Positions 1-7,689 of a stretch of 28,120 bases of DNA are shown piece after piece (the stretch's first letter is position 1; every line of letters starts with the position of its first letter). The DNA is from a virus, in IMG/VR virus record IMGVR_UViG_3300032093_000659, positions 1-28,120 of that record. One strand, 5' to 3'. The notes under the pieces are model-generated. The model worked only from the letters and a program-made list of their open reading frames with translations. It made no database searches and had not been told where the DNA came from. The position numbers were made by a program, and so were the translations under genes.

Positions 1-1
1 G

Positions 2-1684
2 AAGAAGATGGGTAACCTTCTGGGGACTCAGACTTATGTCATGCAAGAGATACAGAAAGGTTTGGATGAAGATGTTCACTTCTTTGTCATCCTCAAAGGT
101 AGGCAACTGGGTATCACAACTATTTCCTTGGCACTTGACCTTTATTGGCAGTTCACACACCCTGGCTGGCAAGGAACACTCGTTGCGGATACTGAAGAAA
201 ACAGAGACATGTTCCGCTCTACTCTCGCTATGTATATTGAGGGTCTGCCCAAGGAATACAAAATTCCGCTGGTTGCCCACAACAGAAACCAGATGGTTCT
301 TAAAAACAGAAGCAGACTGTTCTATCAAATTGCGGGGAATAAGTCTCGTCTGGGGCAGGGTAAAGCTATCACTTACCTACACGGTACAGAAACCGCTTCT
401 TGGGGTAACGAAGAAGGTTTAGCCTCGTTGATAGCTTCTCTTGCTGAAAAGAATGCAGAGAGGCTGTACATGTTTGAGAGTACCGCCCAAGGCTTCAACA
501 TGTTCCACGACATGTACAAGACTGCCAAACGAGCAAAGACACAACGTGCCATCTTCTGCGGTTGGTGGAGGAATGAGTACTACACCGTCCCCGCTGACTC
601 CAACATCTACAAGGTGTACTGGGATGGCAAGCTGACAGGCGAAGAGAAGGAATGGCACAAAGACATTAAGAAGCTCTACGGCTTTGAGATTAACAGCAGA
701 CAAATGGCTTGGTGGCGTTGGAAGATGGCCGAAGGCATCAAAGATGATGCTCTTATGTACCAAGAGTTTCCACCCACTGAGGACTATGCCTTTGTGATGA
801 CGGGTACATCCTTCTTCTCGCACACACGTTGCACAGAAGCCGCTAAGAAGAGCAAGACCACAGAGTGTGACTACTACAGGTATTCGTTTGGTCAACTCTT
901 CCAAGACACTGAAGTTCTCAAGTCCACAGAAAGACTAGGTACTCTCAAGATATGGGAAGAACCTATAGACAGTGCTTACTACGTGATAGGTGCTGACCCC
1001 GCCTATGGCAGCAGTGACTGGGCAGACAGATTCTGTATTCAGGTCTACCGCTGTTATGCAGATGGTCTAGACCAAGTAGCAGAGTTTGCAACCTCTGAAC
1101 TCAACACCTACCAGTTTGCGTGGGTGATAGCGCACCTTGCAGGTGCATACAAGAACTCTACCCTGAACTTGGAAGTCAATGGCCCAGGTCAAGCTGTCAT
1201 CAATGAACTCAGGAACTTGAAACGCTTGGCAACCTCTATGGGCGGGGCTACAGGGCGTGACTTGATGGATGTGTTGGGTAGCATGACAAACTACATCTGG
1301 AGGCGTAATGACACCCTTGGTGGCCTCTCCAACAGTATTGGATACCTCACCACTGCCAACAGCAAAGAACGCATGTTGCAGTACATGAAAGACTATTTTG
1401 AGCGGGGCATGATGGGCATTCTTAGCATGGATACCCTAGAAGAGATGAAAGGTATCGTGCGAGAAGGAGGCTTCTTAGGCGCACCTGGTCGTGGTAAAGA
1501 TGACCGTGTGATTGCCTCTGCCCTTGCCGCCGTTGCCTACGCAGAACAGATTCAACCTAGATTGATAGCCCACAAGTTGTCTCGCAATGTGAGCGCAGCA
1601 CAAGAGTCTTACAGCCCTGAGCAAATCGCTGTAGGCAGAAATGTCAGCGACTACTTAAAAAGAATAGGAATGTACGGTGCATGA
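2..1684 (+). CDS. terL: Terminase large subunit (TerL), probably 5'-partial
   Basis: DNA-packaging motor: an ATPase that drives genome translocation into the prohead plus a nuclease that cuts the concatemer. Numbering from the first ATG (position 8): a Walker A-like loop KGRQLGITT at residues 30-38, a hydrophobic Walker B strand ending in an acidic residue (ITYLHGTE, about 120-127), a coupling motif FESTAQG at 155-161, and RNase H-fold nuclease acidic positions IGADPAYG (D329), LEVNGPG (E388) and GKDDR (D497/498). The frame is open to the window edge and the Walker A lies unusually close to the first ATG, so the true start is probably upstream. The P-loop has Ile where Lys/Ser is usual, a known terminase variation. 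The gene overlaps the next by 8 bases. Confidence 0.93.
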   Translation, partial: KKMGNLLGTQTYVMQEIQKGLDEDVHFFVILKGRQLGITTISLALDLYWQFTHPGWQGTLVADTEENRDMFRSTLAMYIEGLPKEYKIPLVAHNRNQMVLKNRSRLFYQIAGNKSRLGQGKAITYLHGTETASWGNEEGLASLIASLAEKNAERLYMFESTAQGFNMFHDMYKTAKRAKTQRAIFCGWWRNEYYTVPADSNIYKVYWDGKLTGEEKEWHKDIKKLYGFEINSRQMAWWRWKMAEGIKDDALMYQEFPPTEDYAFVMTGTSFFSHTRCTEAAKKSKTTECDYYRYSFGQLFQDTEVLKSTERLGTLKIWEEPIDSAYYVIGADPAYGSSDWADRFCIQVYRCYADGLDQVAEFATSELNTYQFAWVIAHLAGAYKNSTLNLEVNGPGQAVINELRNLKRLATSMGGATGRDLMDVLGSMTNYIWRRNDTLGGLSNSIGYLTTANSKERMLQYMKDYFERGMMGILSMDTLEEMKGIVREGGFLGAPGRGKDDRVIASALAAVAYAEQIQPRLIAHKLSRNVSAAQESYSPEQIAVGRNVSDYLKRIGMYGA

Positions 1685-2480
1685 CCAATTAACAATTGTC
1701 TCCGTCTACGGTCACAATAACGGAGCATCTGCCATACCCTCCATCTCCCGCTCTATGCGTGAGTTGCCAGGCAGTCAAGGCTTACTCATCTCTATAGAAG
1801 AACCCCCAAACTTGCCAAGCAATGTAGTCTGGAAGCGTTGCCACAACATAGACTACTTAGGGTATTCCCTGTTTATGATGCACAGCCTGTATTCCTACAT
1901 AGAAACAGACTACTGCCTGATTGTGCAAGACGATGGGTGGGTGCTTAACGGCAAGAACTTCAAACCTGAATACTATGACTACGATTACATAGGCGCACCC
2001 TCACACTGCGCTTTTGGTAACGGTACTCTGTACCTAAACTTTAACTGGACACAGGCAGCAGAGCCTATAAGCGTTGTACAGAATGGCGGGTTTTCCCTAA
2101 GAAGCAAGCGTTTCCTAGAAGCCTGTAACAAGCACGGCATCGTGCACTTGAACAGCAATGAGATACACGGGTGGAACGAAGATGCACAGTTGTCTGTCAT
2201 CCTAAAGCCTGTGCTAGAGAGCTACGGCTACAAGTATTGCCCTATCGACATTGCCAAACACTTCAGCATGGAGTATGTAGGGTACGGTTTTCACGAAGAT
2301 GGGTTTGATTTCTCAAGTTTGCTAGGCCACCATGCCCAAACAAGGAAACTTGCAACAGATAACCACATCGTTGTTCCCGCTGACCCTACCAAATCGTATG
2401 GGGAAGTTAAGTTTATGTTGTGGTTACAGACCCAAGGTTACACAGTGGAGTACAGATATGCCCCCGTTAAGCAAGCGTGA
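1677..2480 (+). CDS. DUF5672 family glycosyltransferase-like protein
   Basis: 267-residue protein that I recognise as DUF5672, a family related to GT-A glycosyltransferases. Visible hallmarks are QDDG at residues 84-87 (acidic metal/nucleotide-sugar position), YDYIGAP at 102-108, QNGGFSLRS at 135-143 and WNEDAQLS at 166-173. There is no signal peptide or membrane segment, so it should act in the cytoplasm. It starts inside the end of terL and is itself overlapped by the next gene, so it is translated as part of the packaging operon, an odd site for a sugar-transfer gene. Substrate is unknown: capsid, host surface sugar or DNA are all possible. Function is inferred from the family. Confidence 0.8.
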   Translation: MHDQLTIVSVYGHNNGASAIPSISRSMRELPGSQGLLISIEEPPNLPSNVVWKRCHNIDYLGYSLFMMHSLYSYIETDYCLIVQDDGWVLNGKNFKPEYYDYDYIGAPSHCAFGNGTLYLNFNWTQAAEPISVVQNGGFSLRSKRFLEACNKHGIVHLNSNEIHGWNEDAQLSVILKPVLESYGYKYCPIDIAKHFSMEYVGYGFHEDGFDFSSLLGHHAQTRKLATDNHIVVPADPTKSYGEVKFMLWLQTQGYTVEYRYAPVKQA

Positions 2481-2847
2481 ACTCACAAAACACATGCAAC
2501 GCTTCTATGCAGACAAGGATAGAGGCATCTCTATAGCCCTTTTTGCCGAACTTGCAGGGATAAGTCATGGTCATTTCCATGATGTATTCATCTACAACGA
2601 AGAGCCACTGACAGAAAACGTGCAAAAACGGGTCAGTAAAGCCTACCAACAGTGGAAAGCGGGTAACGTGAAGATTATGAAACGCATAGATAACACCCGC
2701 TATGTGGACTACAGAAAAGAATCTCAACCCGTTTTTAAGCCAAAAATGGGTCTGCAAGTGACCTCAGATGGCATAAAAATCAAAGTTGGGATGGCAAACA
2801 GGCACGATTACAGCGAAATTTCACTTGACGAAGCACTTAGGGGGTAA
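2458..2847 (+). CDS. Small HTH-like DNA-binding protein (possible TerS or regulator)
   Basis: 129 residues from ATG 2458, chosen because GGAG (2447-2450) lies 7 bases upstream; the frame stays open further upstream inside the DUF5672 gene, but that part is shadow. The N-terminal half contains ISIALFAELAGISHGHFHDV followed by LTENVQKRVSKAYQQW, the pattern of a Cro/XRE-like helix-turn-helix that recognises DNA. The C-terminal half is basic and unplaced. It sits between packaging genes directly behind terL, so a small terminase role is possible, although TerS usually precedes TerL. A transcription regulator is the alternative. No family was recognised with certainty. Confidence 0.65.
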   Translation: MPPLSKRELTKHMQRFYADKDRGISIALFAELAGISHGHFHDVFIYNEEPLTENVQKRVSKAYQQWKAGNVKIMKRIDNTRYVDYRKESQPVFKPKMGLQVTSDGIKIKVGMANRHDYSEISLDEALRG

Positions 2848-2849
2848 AA

Positions 2850-3347
2850 ATGGGTATTTTGAGAGACTATTACTGCACAAACCACGGTATTTTTGAAGCA
2901 TGGGAGCCTACATGCCCTATGAAACACTGCAAAGGTGAGCTATCTGTCGTTCACTTGAAGCCTGTAGGCACAAGGTCGGCAAAAACCTCTGCAACCGACA
3001 ATAATTTGAAGCAACTTGCCATTGAGTACGACATGACGGACATTAAGTCCACAAAAGAGGGCGAACACCAGACTGGCTACATGAAACGCAAGAATAAGCT
3101 CACTGACAAGCAGTTTGCCGAGGCTACAGACGCAATTCAAGCAAATAATCAAAGACAAACCCGCCCTGGTGACTCCGTTATCTGGGGTGGAGGCGGCAAT
3201 ATCAACATGAAATCTGTCATGGGTGGACAATTTAAGTCTGTTGCTGGAGAATCCGTGGGAATTAACCCCAAAGCAGCGGGTGACTTGCAAGGCCCCCGTG
3301 CGAGTGTGGTAATGAATGACCACGAAAACTTACAGGTGAGAAAATGA
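2850..3347 (+). CDS. Zinc-ribbon-like phage protein, unknown function
   Basis: 165 residues, with a strong GGGGG-containing ribosome-binding site overlapping the end of the previous gene. Near the N-terminus it has C9-x2-H12-x9-C22-x4-C27, a likely zinc knuckle (YYCTNHGIFEAWEPTCP). The middle is polar and charged and the C-terminal third is Gly-rich (IWGGGGN). It overlaps the portal start by ATGA, so it is probably made together with the portal. A head-assembly accessory or DNA/RNA-binding role is possible; I do not recognise a named family. Confidence 0.75.
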   Translation: MGILRDYYCTNHGIFEAWEPTCPMKHCKGELSVVHLKPVGTRSAKTSATDNNLKQLAIEYDMTDIKSTKEGEHQTGYMKRKNKLTDKQFAEATDAIQANNQRQTRPGDSVIWGGGGNINMKSVMGGQFKSVAGESVGINPKAAGDLQGPRASVVMNDHENLQVRK

Positions 3348-4990
3348 GAATCCCTAAAGAACCCGTAGCCAGAGAACAGTTTTATTTAGACCTCATTGAA
3401 AAGTGCCTTGTCAGTCGTGAGCAACGCAAGGTTGACTACTCTTCTTTGCGTTCTTACTACCTGTTTGGCAATGCGCCTGATGACGTTCCCGCCATCTACA
3501 ACAAAATCTACCCGCACATTGACCAACTGACCTCGTTCCTGTACTCAGCAGAAACCACCAAGTTCTCTATCCACACAGGTGCGTCTGTTGCAGATGAGGA
3601 ACAAATCAAAGTTCCTACATTGAGCAAAGCACTCAACGATGAGTGGCTTAACAGCAATGCCGACCAAGTGTTTTCAACCGCAGTTACTTGGTCACTTTGC
3701 TATAACTCCACCTTTGTCAAACTGGTCATCAACAACGGCATCCACCCCTACATGGTAGAACCCGCCTGTATAGGCGTGTTGCGTGAAGACAGTGCCTACA
3801 CTGACAGACAAGAAGCCTTAGTCCACTCCTACTACATCACCAAGTCGGAGTTATTTGACAGGCTCTACAGTCACCCCCAAAGAGACAGCATTGTCAAGCG
3901 AGTCATGTCTACTGAGCATGAGCGCACAGAGATTGCCAACGGCATCCAACGCATCATCCTCTCTCAAACCAACCCGTCCATGTACGGTAACGTCAACTTA
4001 GACCTGTCTGGCAACCCAACCTATAAAGCCCAAGTCTCTGAAGGCACAATTGAAATGATTGAGCTTTGGGTGTGGAATGATGAGACTAAAGACTATCAGG
4101 TGGTTACAAAGGCTGACCCCAACGTCATCATCTATGACCGTACAGGCGAGTCCATGTTCTTGAAAGGCGAGTTGCCTTTTATTCAAATCTGCCCCAACCC
4201 GCTGTATGACTACTATTGGGGAGGCTCAGAAGTTCAACGCTTGGTCTATCTCCAGCAGTTACGCAACAAGCGCATGACTGAGATTCTTGACTTGCTCTCT
4301 AAACAAGTCAGCCCACCTACCGCCCTGATTGGCTTTACAGGCATTTTGGATGAGAAGAACTTTGCTCTCAACCGTGCGGGTGGTTTGTTGGCAACCGATA
4401 TGCCAAACGCCAAAGTAGAGAAGTTAGCACCCACTATCCCACCTGATTTATTCCGAGAAATTGGTGAAGTTGACCTGATGTTTGAAGAGGCATCTGGCAT
4501 CGTTTCTGTCTTGCAAGGCCGTGGTGAAGCGGGTGTGCGCTCTTCAGGACATGCCTCACAACTTGCCCGTCTAGGTTCAAGCAGAGCCAAGAAACGTGCG
4601 CTTGTCATTGAGGACAGCTTAGAGAAGATGGCAACCTTGTATCTCAAGTGTATGCAGGTCTACGACAACACCCACTACACAGACGCACAAGGACGCAAGT
4701 TCATTGCCGAACAGTTCACAAAAGACTTTGTGGTGAAAGTAGACGCTCACTCTAATTCACCCATCTTCATGGAAGACAGCCGCAAGATGGCGTTTGAGTT
4801 GTTCCAAGCTGGCGTGATTGACAAAGAGTCCTTGCTTGACATGATTGAACCTCCAATGAAACAATTGTTGCTAGAAAGACTCAGAAAAGCAGAGGAAAAG
4901 CAAGCTGCTCAACAAGCTATGGAGCAACAAGCGCAGCAAATGCAACCTCCAAAGGCAGAAGGTAAACCAGACTTAAAAAAGGTGGGATGA
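3344..4990 (+). CDS. Portal protein
   Basis: 548-residue protein in the portal position, between terminase and scaffold/capsid genes. Portal proteins form the dodecameric ring at one capsid vertex through which DNA enters and leaves. Features that fit: length typical of podovirus portals, an N-terminal alpha/beta region, a conserved stretch QICPNPLYDYYWGGSEVQRL leading into a long helical part (LVYLQQLRNKRMTEILDLLS), a loop with GGLLATDMPNAKVEKL, and a Gln/Ala/Met-rich C-terminal tail. AGGTGAG precedes the start. It is coupled at both ends: ATGA overlap with the previous gene and overlap with the following small gene. Confidence 0.88.
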   Translation: MRIPKEPVAREQFYLDLIEKCLVSREQRKVDYSSLRSYYLFGNAPDDVPAIYNKIYPHIDQLTSFLYSAETTKFSIHTGASVADEEQIKVPTLSKALNDEWLNSNADQVFSTAVTWSLCYNSTFVKLVINNGIHPYMVEPACIGVLREDSAYTDRQEALVHSYYITKSELFDRLYSHPQRDSIVKRVMSTEHERTEIANGIQRIILSQTNPSMYGNVNLDLSGNPTYKAQVSEGTIEMIELWVWNDETKDYQVVTKADPNVIIYDRTGESMFLKGELPFIQICPNPLYDYYWGGSEVQRLVYLQQLRNKRMTEILDLLSKQVSPPTALIGFTGILDEKNFALNRAGGLLATDMPNAKVEKLAPTIPPDLFREIGEVDLMFEEASGIVSVLQGRGEAGVRSSGHASQLARLGSSRAKKRALVIEDSLEKMATLYLKCMQVYDNTHYTDAQGRKFIAEQFTKDFVVKVDAHSNSPIFMEDSRKMAFELFQAGVIDKESLLDMIEPPMKQLLLERLRKAEEKQAAQQAMEQQAQQMQPPKAEGKPDLKKVG

Positions 4991-5169
4991 TGGCTCCAAA
5001 CAATACTGGCATGACACAACCTACGGCAGACCAACCAAGGGTTGACACCGCTTCTTTGAAAAGAAACGAAGCGAGTCCTAACTTGACTTTGCGTCAAACT
5101 GGGTATAAAACCTCATACGGAAGGAGTCAAAGGGATTCCAACCGCAAACAATATGGGAGTTCAAGATGA
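4987..5169 (+). CDS. Small polar basic protein, unknown
   Basis: 60 residues starting with tandem ATGs (4987 and 4990) that overlap the portal stop; an AGGTGGG-like site lies just before. The protein is Thr/Ser/Asn/Arg-rich, has no hydrophobic core and ends GRSQRDSNRKQYGSSR, so it looks unstructured or nucleic-acid/virion associated. It ends with an ATGA overlap onto a 13-codon frame. Its place in a chain of coupled frames supports it as a real gene, but no family is recognised. Confidence 0.55.
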   Translation: MMAPNNTGMTQPTADQPRVDTASLKRNEASPNLTLRQTGYKTSYGRSQRDSNRKQYGSSR

Positions 5170-5207
5170 ATATGAAACCAAAAAGCGGTCGTAAGTGCCG
5201 TCGTTAA
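5166..5207 (+). CDS. Tiny basic peptide (13 aa)
   Basis: Frame MNMKPKSGRKCRR, with GGGAG at 5155-5159 six bases upstream and an ATGA overlap with the preceding stop. Six of 13 residues are Lys/Arg. It could be an expressed micropeptide, or only a reinitiation/leader element that keeps ribosomes on the transcript. Ribosome-binding site and overlap are seen directly; expression is inferred. Confidence 0.35.
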   Translation: MNMKPKSGRKCRR

Positions 5208-5275
5208 TCAGGATTCCGTGAGGAATGGGTATGGCTGCCTCCCCTTTGTAGGTGGCCTTGTAAAAAGGAAATGTC

Positions 5276-5350
5276 ATGATGTACGGAAAAGCAAAAATGG
5301 CTCCCAAAATGGCTCGTATGGGACGCAAAGCCCGTAAAGGTCGCAAGTAA
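5276..5350 (+). CDS. Tiny Lys/Arg/Met-rich peptide (24 aa)
   Basis: 24-codon frame beginning MMYGKAKMAPKMARMG and ending in a run of Arg/Lys/Gly. AAGGA at 5265-5269 is six bases upstream of ATG 5276. Ten of 24 residues are Lys or Arg and five are Met. Such short basic proteins beside head genes may bind packaged DNA or the capsid interior, but that is conjecture. A hairpin and a promoter-like site follow it directly. Confidence 0.45.
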   Translation: MMYGKAKMAPKMARMGRKARKGRK

Positions 5351-5357
5351 TGTCTAC

Positions 5358-5382
5358 AGAGGGCTGACAAAAAATGCCCTCT
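5358..5382 (+). terminator. Stem-loop after the 24-aa frame; possible weak terminator or processing site
   Basis: AGAGGGC (5358-5364) and GCCCTCT (5376-5382) form a 7-bp GC-rich stem with an 11-base A-rich loop, eight bases after a stop codon. No U-run follows, so an intrinsic terminator is doubtful. An RNA processing or stability element is equally possible. Confidence 0.35.
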
Positions 5383-5387
5383 ACCTA

Positions 5388-5416
5388 TTGACAAGATGTT
5401 TGTAAGTGGTTACAAA
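5388..5416 (+). promoter_or_regulatory. Candidate sigma70 promoter
   Basis: TTGACA at 5388-5393 is a perfect -35 consensus. Seventeen bases later lies TACAAA (5411-5416), which matches the -10 consensus at 4 of 6 positions. It lies just before the ribosome-binding site of the gene at 5434 and just after a stem-loop, a sensible place to restart transcription of the head genes. The match is by eye only. Confidence 0.4.
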
Positions 5417-5418
5417 CA
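5397..5418. promoter_or_regulatory. Perfect 9-bp palindrome overlapping the -10 box (operator or hairpin)
   Basis: TGTTTGTAA (5397-5405) and TTACAAACA (5410-5418) are exact reverse complements separated by GTGG. The right arm covers the candidate -10 element. As DNA it has the form of an operator for a dimeric repressor or activator. As RNA it would be a hairpin with a 4-base loop, ending four bases before the AAGGAG ribosome-binding site at 5423-5428. Confidence 0.45.
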
Positions 5419-5433
5419 CGGCAAGGAGTGATT

Positions 5434-5901
5434 ATGAGTGTTCCACCAGATAAGTTGATGGAGTTAATGCGAGGTAGCCAAGCGGCTGCGGGCACACCCA
5501 CCCCTAATGAAAAAGAAGAACCAGAAGAAGCAGAAGGTATGGAGGAGCAAGAAGCCCCTCCGATGGCTTCTCCAATGTCTACTCCAGAACCCAAGATGGG
5601 AAACAAAGAAGCCGCACTTATTAACATAAGTATGGCTATTGACTTGCTTGAGCAATCTCTTCCCGCTTTTGGCTCAGTTTCTGAGGAGGGGAAGAAAACC
5701 CTCAACGCTATTCGTGCACTCAGTGGGTTGATTGGTCAGAAAAAAGGCAAAACTGACGAATTACAGCAATCTGAGATTCTTCAGTTAATGCAAACCTTGC
5801 CACAGGCGGGTGGTGCTACCCCTGAAGGCAGAGCAATGGCTCAAGCACCTATCCCTGGTATGCCTCCCGCTGGCGGTATGCCTCCCCCCCCACCCATGTA
5901 A
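5434..5901 (+). CDS. Acidic, Pro/Met-rich head-region protein
   Basis: 155 residues. ATG 5434 is preferred over the upstream GTG 5428 because AAGGAG (5423-5428) is spaced five bases from it. The N-terminal third is Glu/Pro-rich and probably disordered. The middle (about 55-110) looks helical (SMAIDLLEQSLPAF, LNAIRALSGLIGQKK). The tail is a Pro/Gly/Met-rich repeat (PGMPPAGGMPPPPPM). Its place between portal and capsid suggests a head-assembly or capsid-associated protein; no named family is recognised. Confidence 0.72.
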   Translation: MSVPPDKLMELMRGSQAAAGTPTPNEKEEPEEAEGMEEQEAPPMASPMSTPEPKMGNKEAALINISMAIDLLEQSLPAFGSVSEEGKKTLNAIRALSGLIGQKKGKTDELQQSEILQLMQTLPQAGGATPEGRAMAQAPIPGMPPAGGMPPPPPM

Positions 5902-5911
5902 GGAGAAAATT

Positions 5912-6094
5912 TTGGAACTATTCAAACCCCGTGCGGCAGCAGCACCTCGTAAACCAACAGACAACAACCAACAAAATGGCGTTGTCACCAACACTCCACG
6001 TTTCTCTCAGTTCGGTGGCTTGAGTGGCCCCAACAAAGTGAACAAGTCCAGCATGGCTGTCCAAAAGCCAGGTGACGGTAAGCGTGTCATTTAA
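5912..6094 (+). CDS. Small Asn/Gln-rich structural-region protein, TTG start
   Basis: 60 residues beginning at TTG 5912. No ATG is available near the previous gene's stop, while AAGGAG (5900-5905) sits six bases upstream of the TTG, so this start is well supported. The protein (ELFKPRAAAAPRKP near the N-terminus, ending PGDGKRVI) is basic, low in hydrophobics and probably flexible. It lies in the head operon between the Pro-rich protein and the scaffold candidate. Function unknown. Confidence 0.65.
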   Translation: MELFKPRAAAAPRKPTDNNQQNGVVTNTPRFSQFGGLSGPNKVNKSSMAVQKPGDGKRVI

Positions 6095-6115
6095 TCGTAT
6101 AAAGAGGGTAACTTT

Positions 6116-6646
6116 ATGTCACTAGAAAATCTTTCCTTAGAAGCCCGTGATGAGTTGGCTGCACTTGCTCAAACTCTTGCGGAAAACCCTGATACTCGCA
6201 AAGACTTCTTGCGTATGACCAAGAAGGTCAAACCAGACCTTCCTATTCCTGAACTTGACATTGAAGATTACACACACAGAGCGGTCAGCCGTTCCGAAGA
6301 CCGTGTGCAAGCCTTGGAAGCCAAGTTGCGTGAGAAAGAAGCGATTGAAGAACTTAACAATCGCAGACAGAGCTTGATGAAAAAGGGTTTGATTTCTAAC
6401 GAATCAGAAGTTGGTGACGTAGAAAAAATCATGTTGGAGCGTGGTATCACAAATCACGAAACAGCAGCCGAATACCATCAGTGGATGAAGCAAGCCGCAG
6501 TGCCGACTTCATCTGGATACAACCCAAGTGCTGTCAAGCAATTTGACTTGAACAAGTATTGGAAGAATCCAGCAGCCGCTGCTCGTAATGAGGCAATGAA
6601 TGCGCTCAATGACTTGCGTAAACCGCATCGTCCTATTGGGTTGTAA
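6116..6646 (+). CDS. Probable capsid scaffolding protein
   Basis: 176 residues, preceded by GAGGG. It is highly charged and mostly helical: N-terminal helices (LSLEARDELAALAQTLAE), a coiled-coil-like stretch at about 58-88 (SRSEDRVQALEAKLREKEAI), and a C-terminal region with KQFDLNKYWKNPAAAARNEA. A small, charged, helical protein immediately before the major capsid gene is the classical position and composition of a scaffold, which guides prohead assembly and then leaves. The assignment rests on position and composition, not on a recognised motif. Confidence 0.65.
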   Translation: MSLENLSLEARDELAALAQTLAENPDTRKDFLRMTKKVKPDLPIPELDIEDYTHRAVSRSEDRVQALEAKLREKEAIEELNNRRQSLMKKGLISNESEVGDVEKIMLERGITNHETAAEYHQWMKQAAVPTSSGYNPSAVKQFDLNKYWKNPAAAARNEAMNALNDLRKPHRPIGL

Positions 6647-6675
6647 GAGGGTAGTTTTTTTTCATAGGAGGCCTT

Positions 6676-7677
6676 ATGGCTATTGGCGGCGGCATCCTAC
6701 CAGCAACAGGGTCAGCACAGTTCAACGAACTGACTTACGTTACTCGTAGAGCCTTCATCCCCAAGCTGGTTGTCCAGCTTTATAACTCGACACCCCTCAT
6801 GGCGGCTCTGATTGCCAACAGTCAGTCAGCCTCTGGTGGTGTGTCTTCCGTAACCGTTCCTGTCCAAGGCGCACAGTTTGTGAACGCTCAATGGTCTGAC
6901 TACAGTGGCTCTTTTGCCCAACCGTCAGTCCAACAAGGTGCTTACAACGCTGAATTCGACCTGAAACTGATGATTTCTCCTGTACCGTTCCTCGGTATGG
7001 AAGGCGCAGTTCAGCAAGATGCTGCCATTATTCCGTTGATTGAAGCTCGTATGAACGATGCAACCAACGTGATGATGGATGCAATGGCAACCGCTTTGTA
7101 CACCAACACTTCCAACACACAACAGTTCATTGGTTTACCCGCTGCTGTTGCTAACTCAGGCACTTACGGCAATATTGACCGTGGTACTTACACTTGGTGG
7201 AAGTCCTCGCAGTATGCCGCTGGCTCTGTGAACCCAACCCGTCAAAACATTCTGCAATACATTTCTGGCACAGTGAAAGCTGGTGCTGAAATGCCTAGCT
7301 TTGGTGTTTGCGGTTTTGGCACTTGGACACTGTTGGCTCAAGACTTTGTTGGTCAAGAGCAATACGTTATCACCCCAGGCGCAGGTTTTGATGGCGAAAC
7401 CAATGGCCCTCAAGCTGCCTTCCGTGCCTTGATGGTTGCTGGCGTACCTATCTATCCAGACCCTTACTGCCCTGAAGGTACTGTGTACTTCCTGAACACC
7501 AACTACTTGTCTCTGTACATCCATGAGCAAGGTTCGTTTGTGTTTACAGGCTTTGAGTCCACACTCCCGAACTGGCAAATTGGTTATGTTGGCGCAGTTT
7601 TGATGATTGCCGAATTGGTGAACGTCAAACCTAAGTCAATGACCAAGGTGACGGGTTACAACTACCTTTCACTGTAA
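6676..7677 (+). CDS. Major capsid protein (HK97-fold type)
   Basis: 333 residues with a strong AGGAGG site. Position right after the scaffold candidate, length and composition fit an HK97-fold major capsid protein. Typical traits are an N-terminal arm with ELTYVTRRAFIPKLVVQLYN, a central helix rich in small residues (IEARMNDATNVMMDAMATAL, the spine-helix-like segment), and a C-terminal GVPIYPDPYCPEGTVYFLN and YLSLYIH strand region as in P-domain sheets. The family of single-gene capsid proteins seen in many environmental phages has this layout. It would form the icosahedral shell. Confidence 0.88.
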   Translation: MAIGGGILPATGSAQFNELTYVTRRAFIPKLVVQLYNSTPLMAALIANSQSASGGVSSVTVPVQGAQFVNAQWSDYSGSFAQPSVQQGAYNAEFDLKLMISPVPFLGMEGAVQQDAAIIPLIEARMNDATNVMMDAMATALYTNTSNTQQFIGLPAAVANSGTYGNIDRGTYTWWKSSQYAAGSVNPTRQNILQYISGTVKAGAEMPSFGVCGFGTWTLLAQDFVGQEQYVITPGAGFDGETNGPQAAFRALMVAGVPIYPDPYCPEGTVYFLNTNYLSLYIHEQGSFVFTGFESTLPNWQIGYVGAVLMIAELVNVKPKSMTKVTGYNYLSL

Positions 7678-7689
7678 GGAGAAAAAGTC

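Noticed and set aside
419-904. Minus-strand open frame of 161 codons inside terL
   Set aside because: It lies wholly within the terminase frame, has no ribosome-binding site, and its translation shows no domain-like pattern.
4246-4647. Minus-strand open frame inside the portal gene
   Set aside because: Antisense shadow of a well-supported portal frame.
5208-5275. Eight-codon frame (5224-5250) and short imperfect hairpins in the gap between the two basic peptides
   Set aside because: Too short, and the stems are five bases or mismatched; no support beyond chance.
6647-6675. T-run before the capsid gene as a terminator
   Set aside because: No stem precedes the T stretch, and termination here would block capsid expression from upstream.
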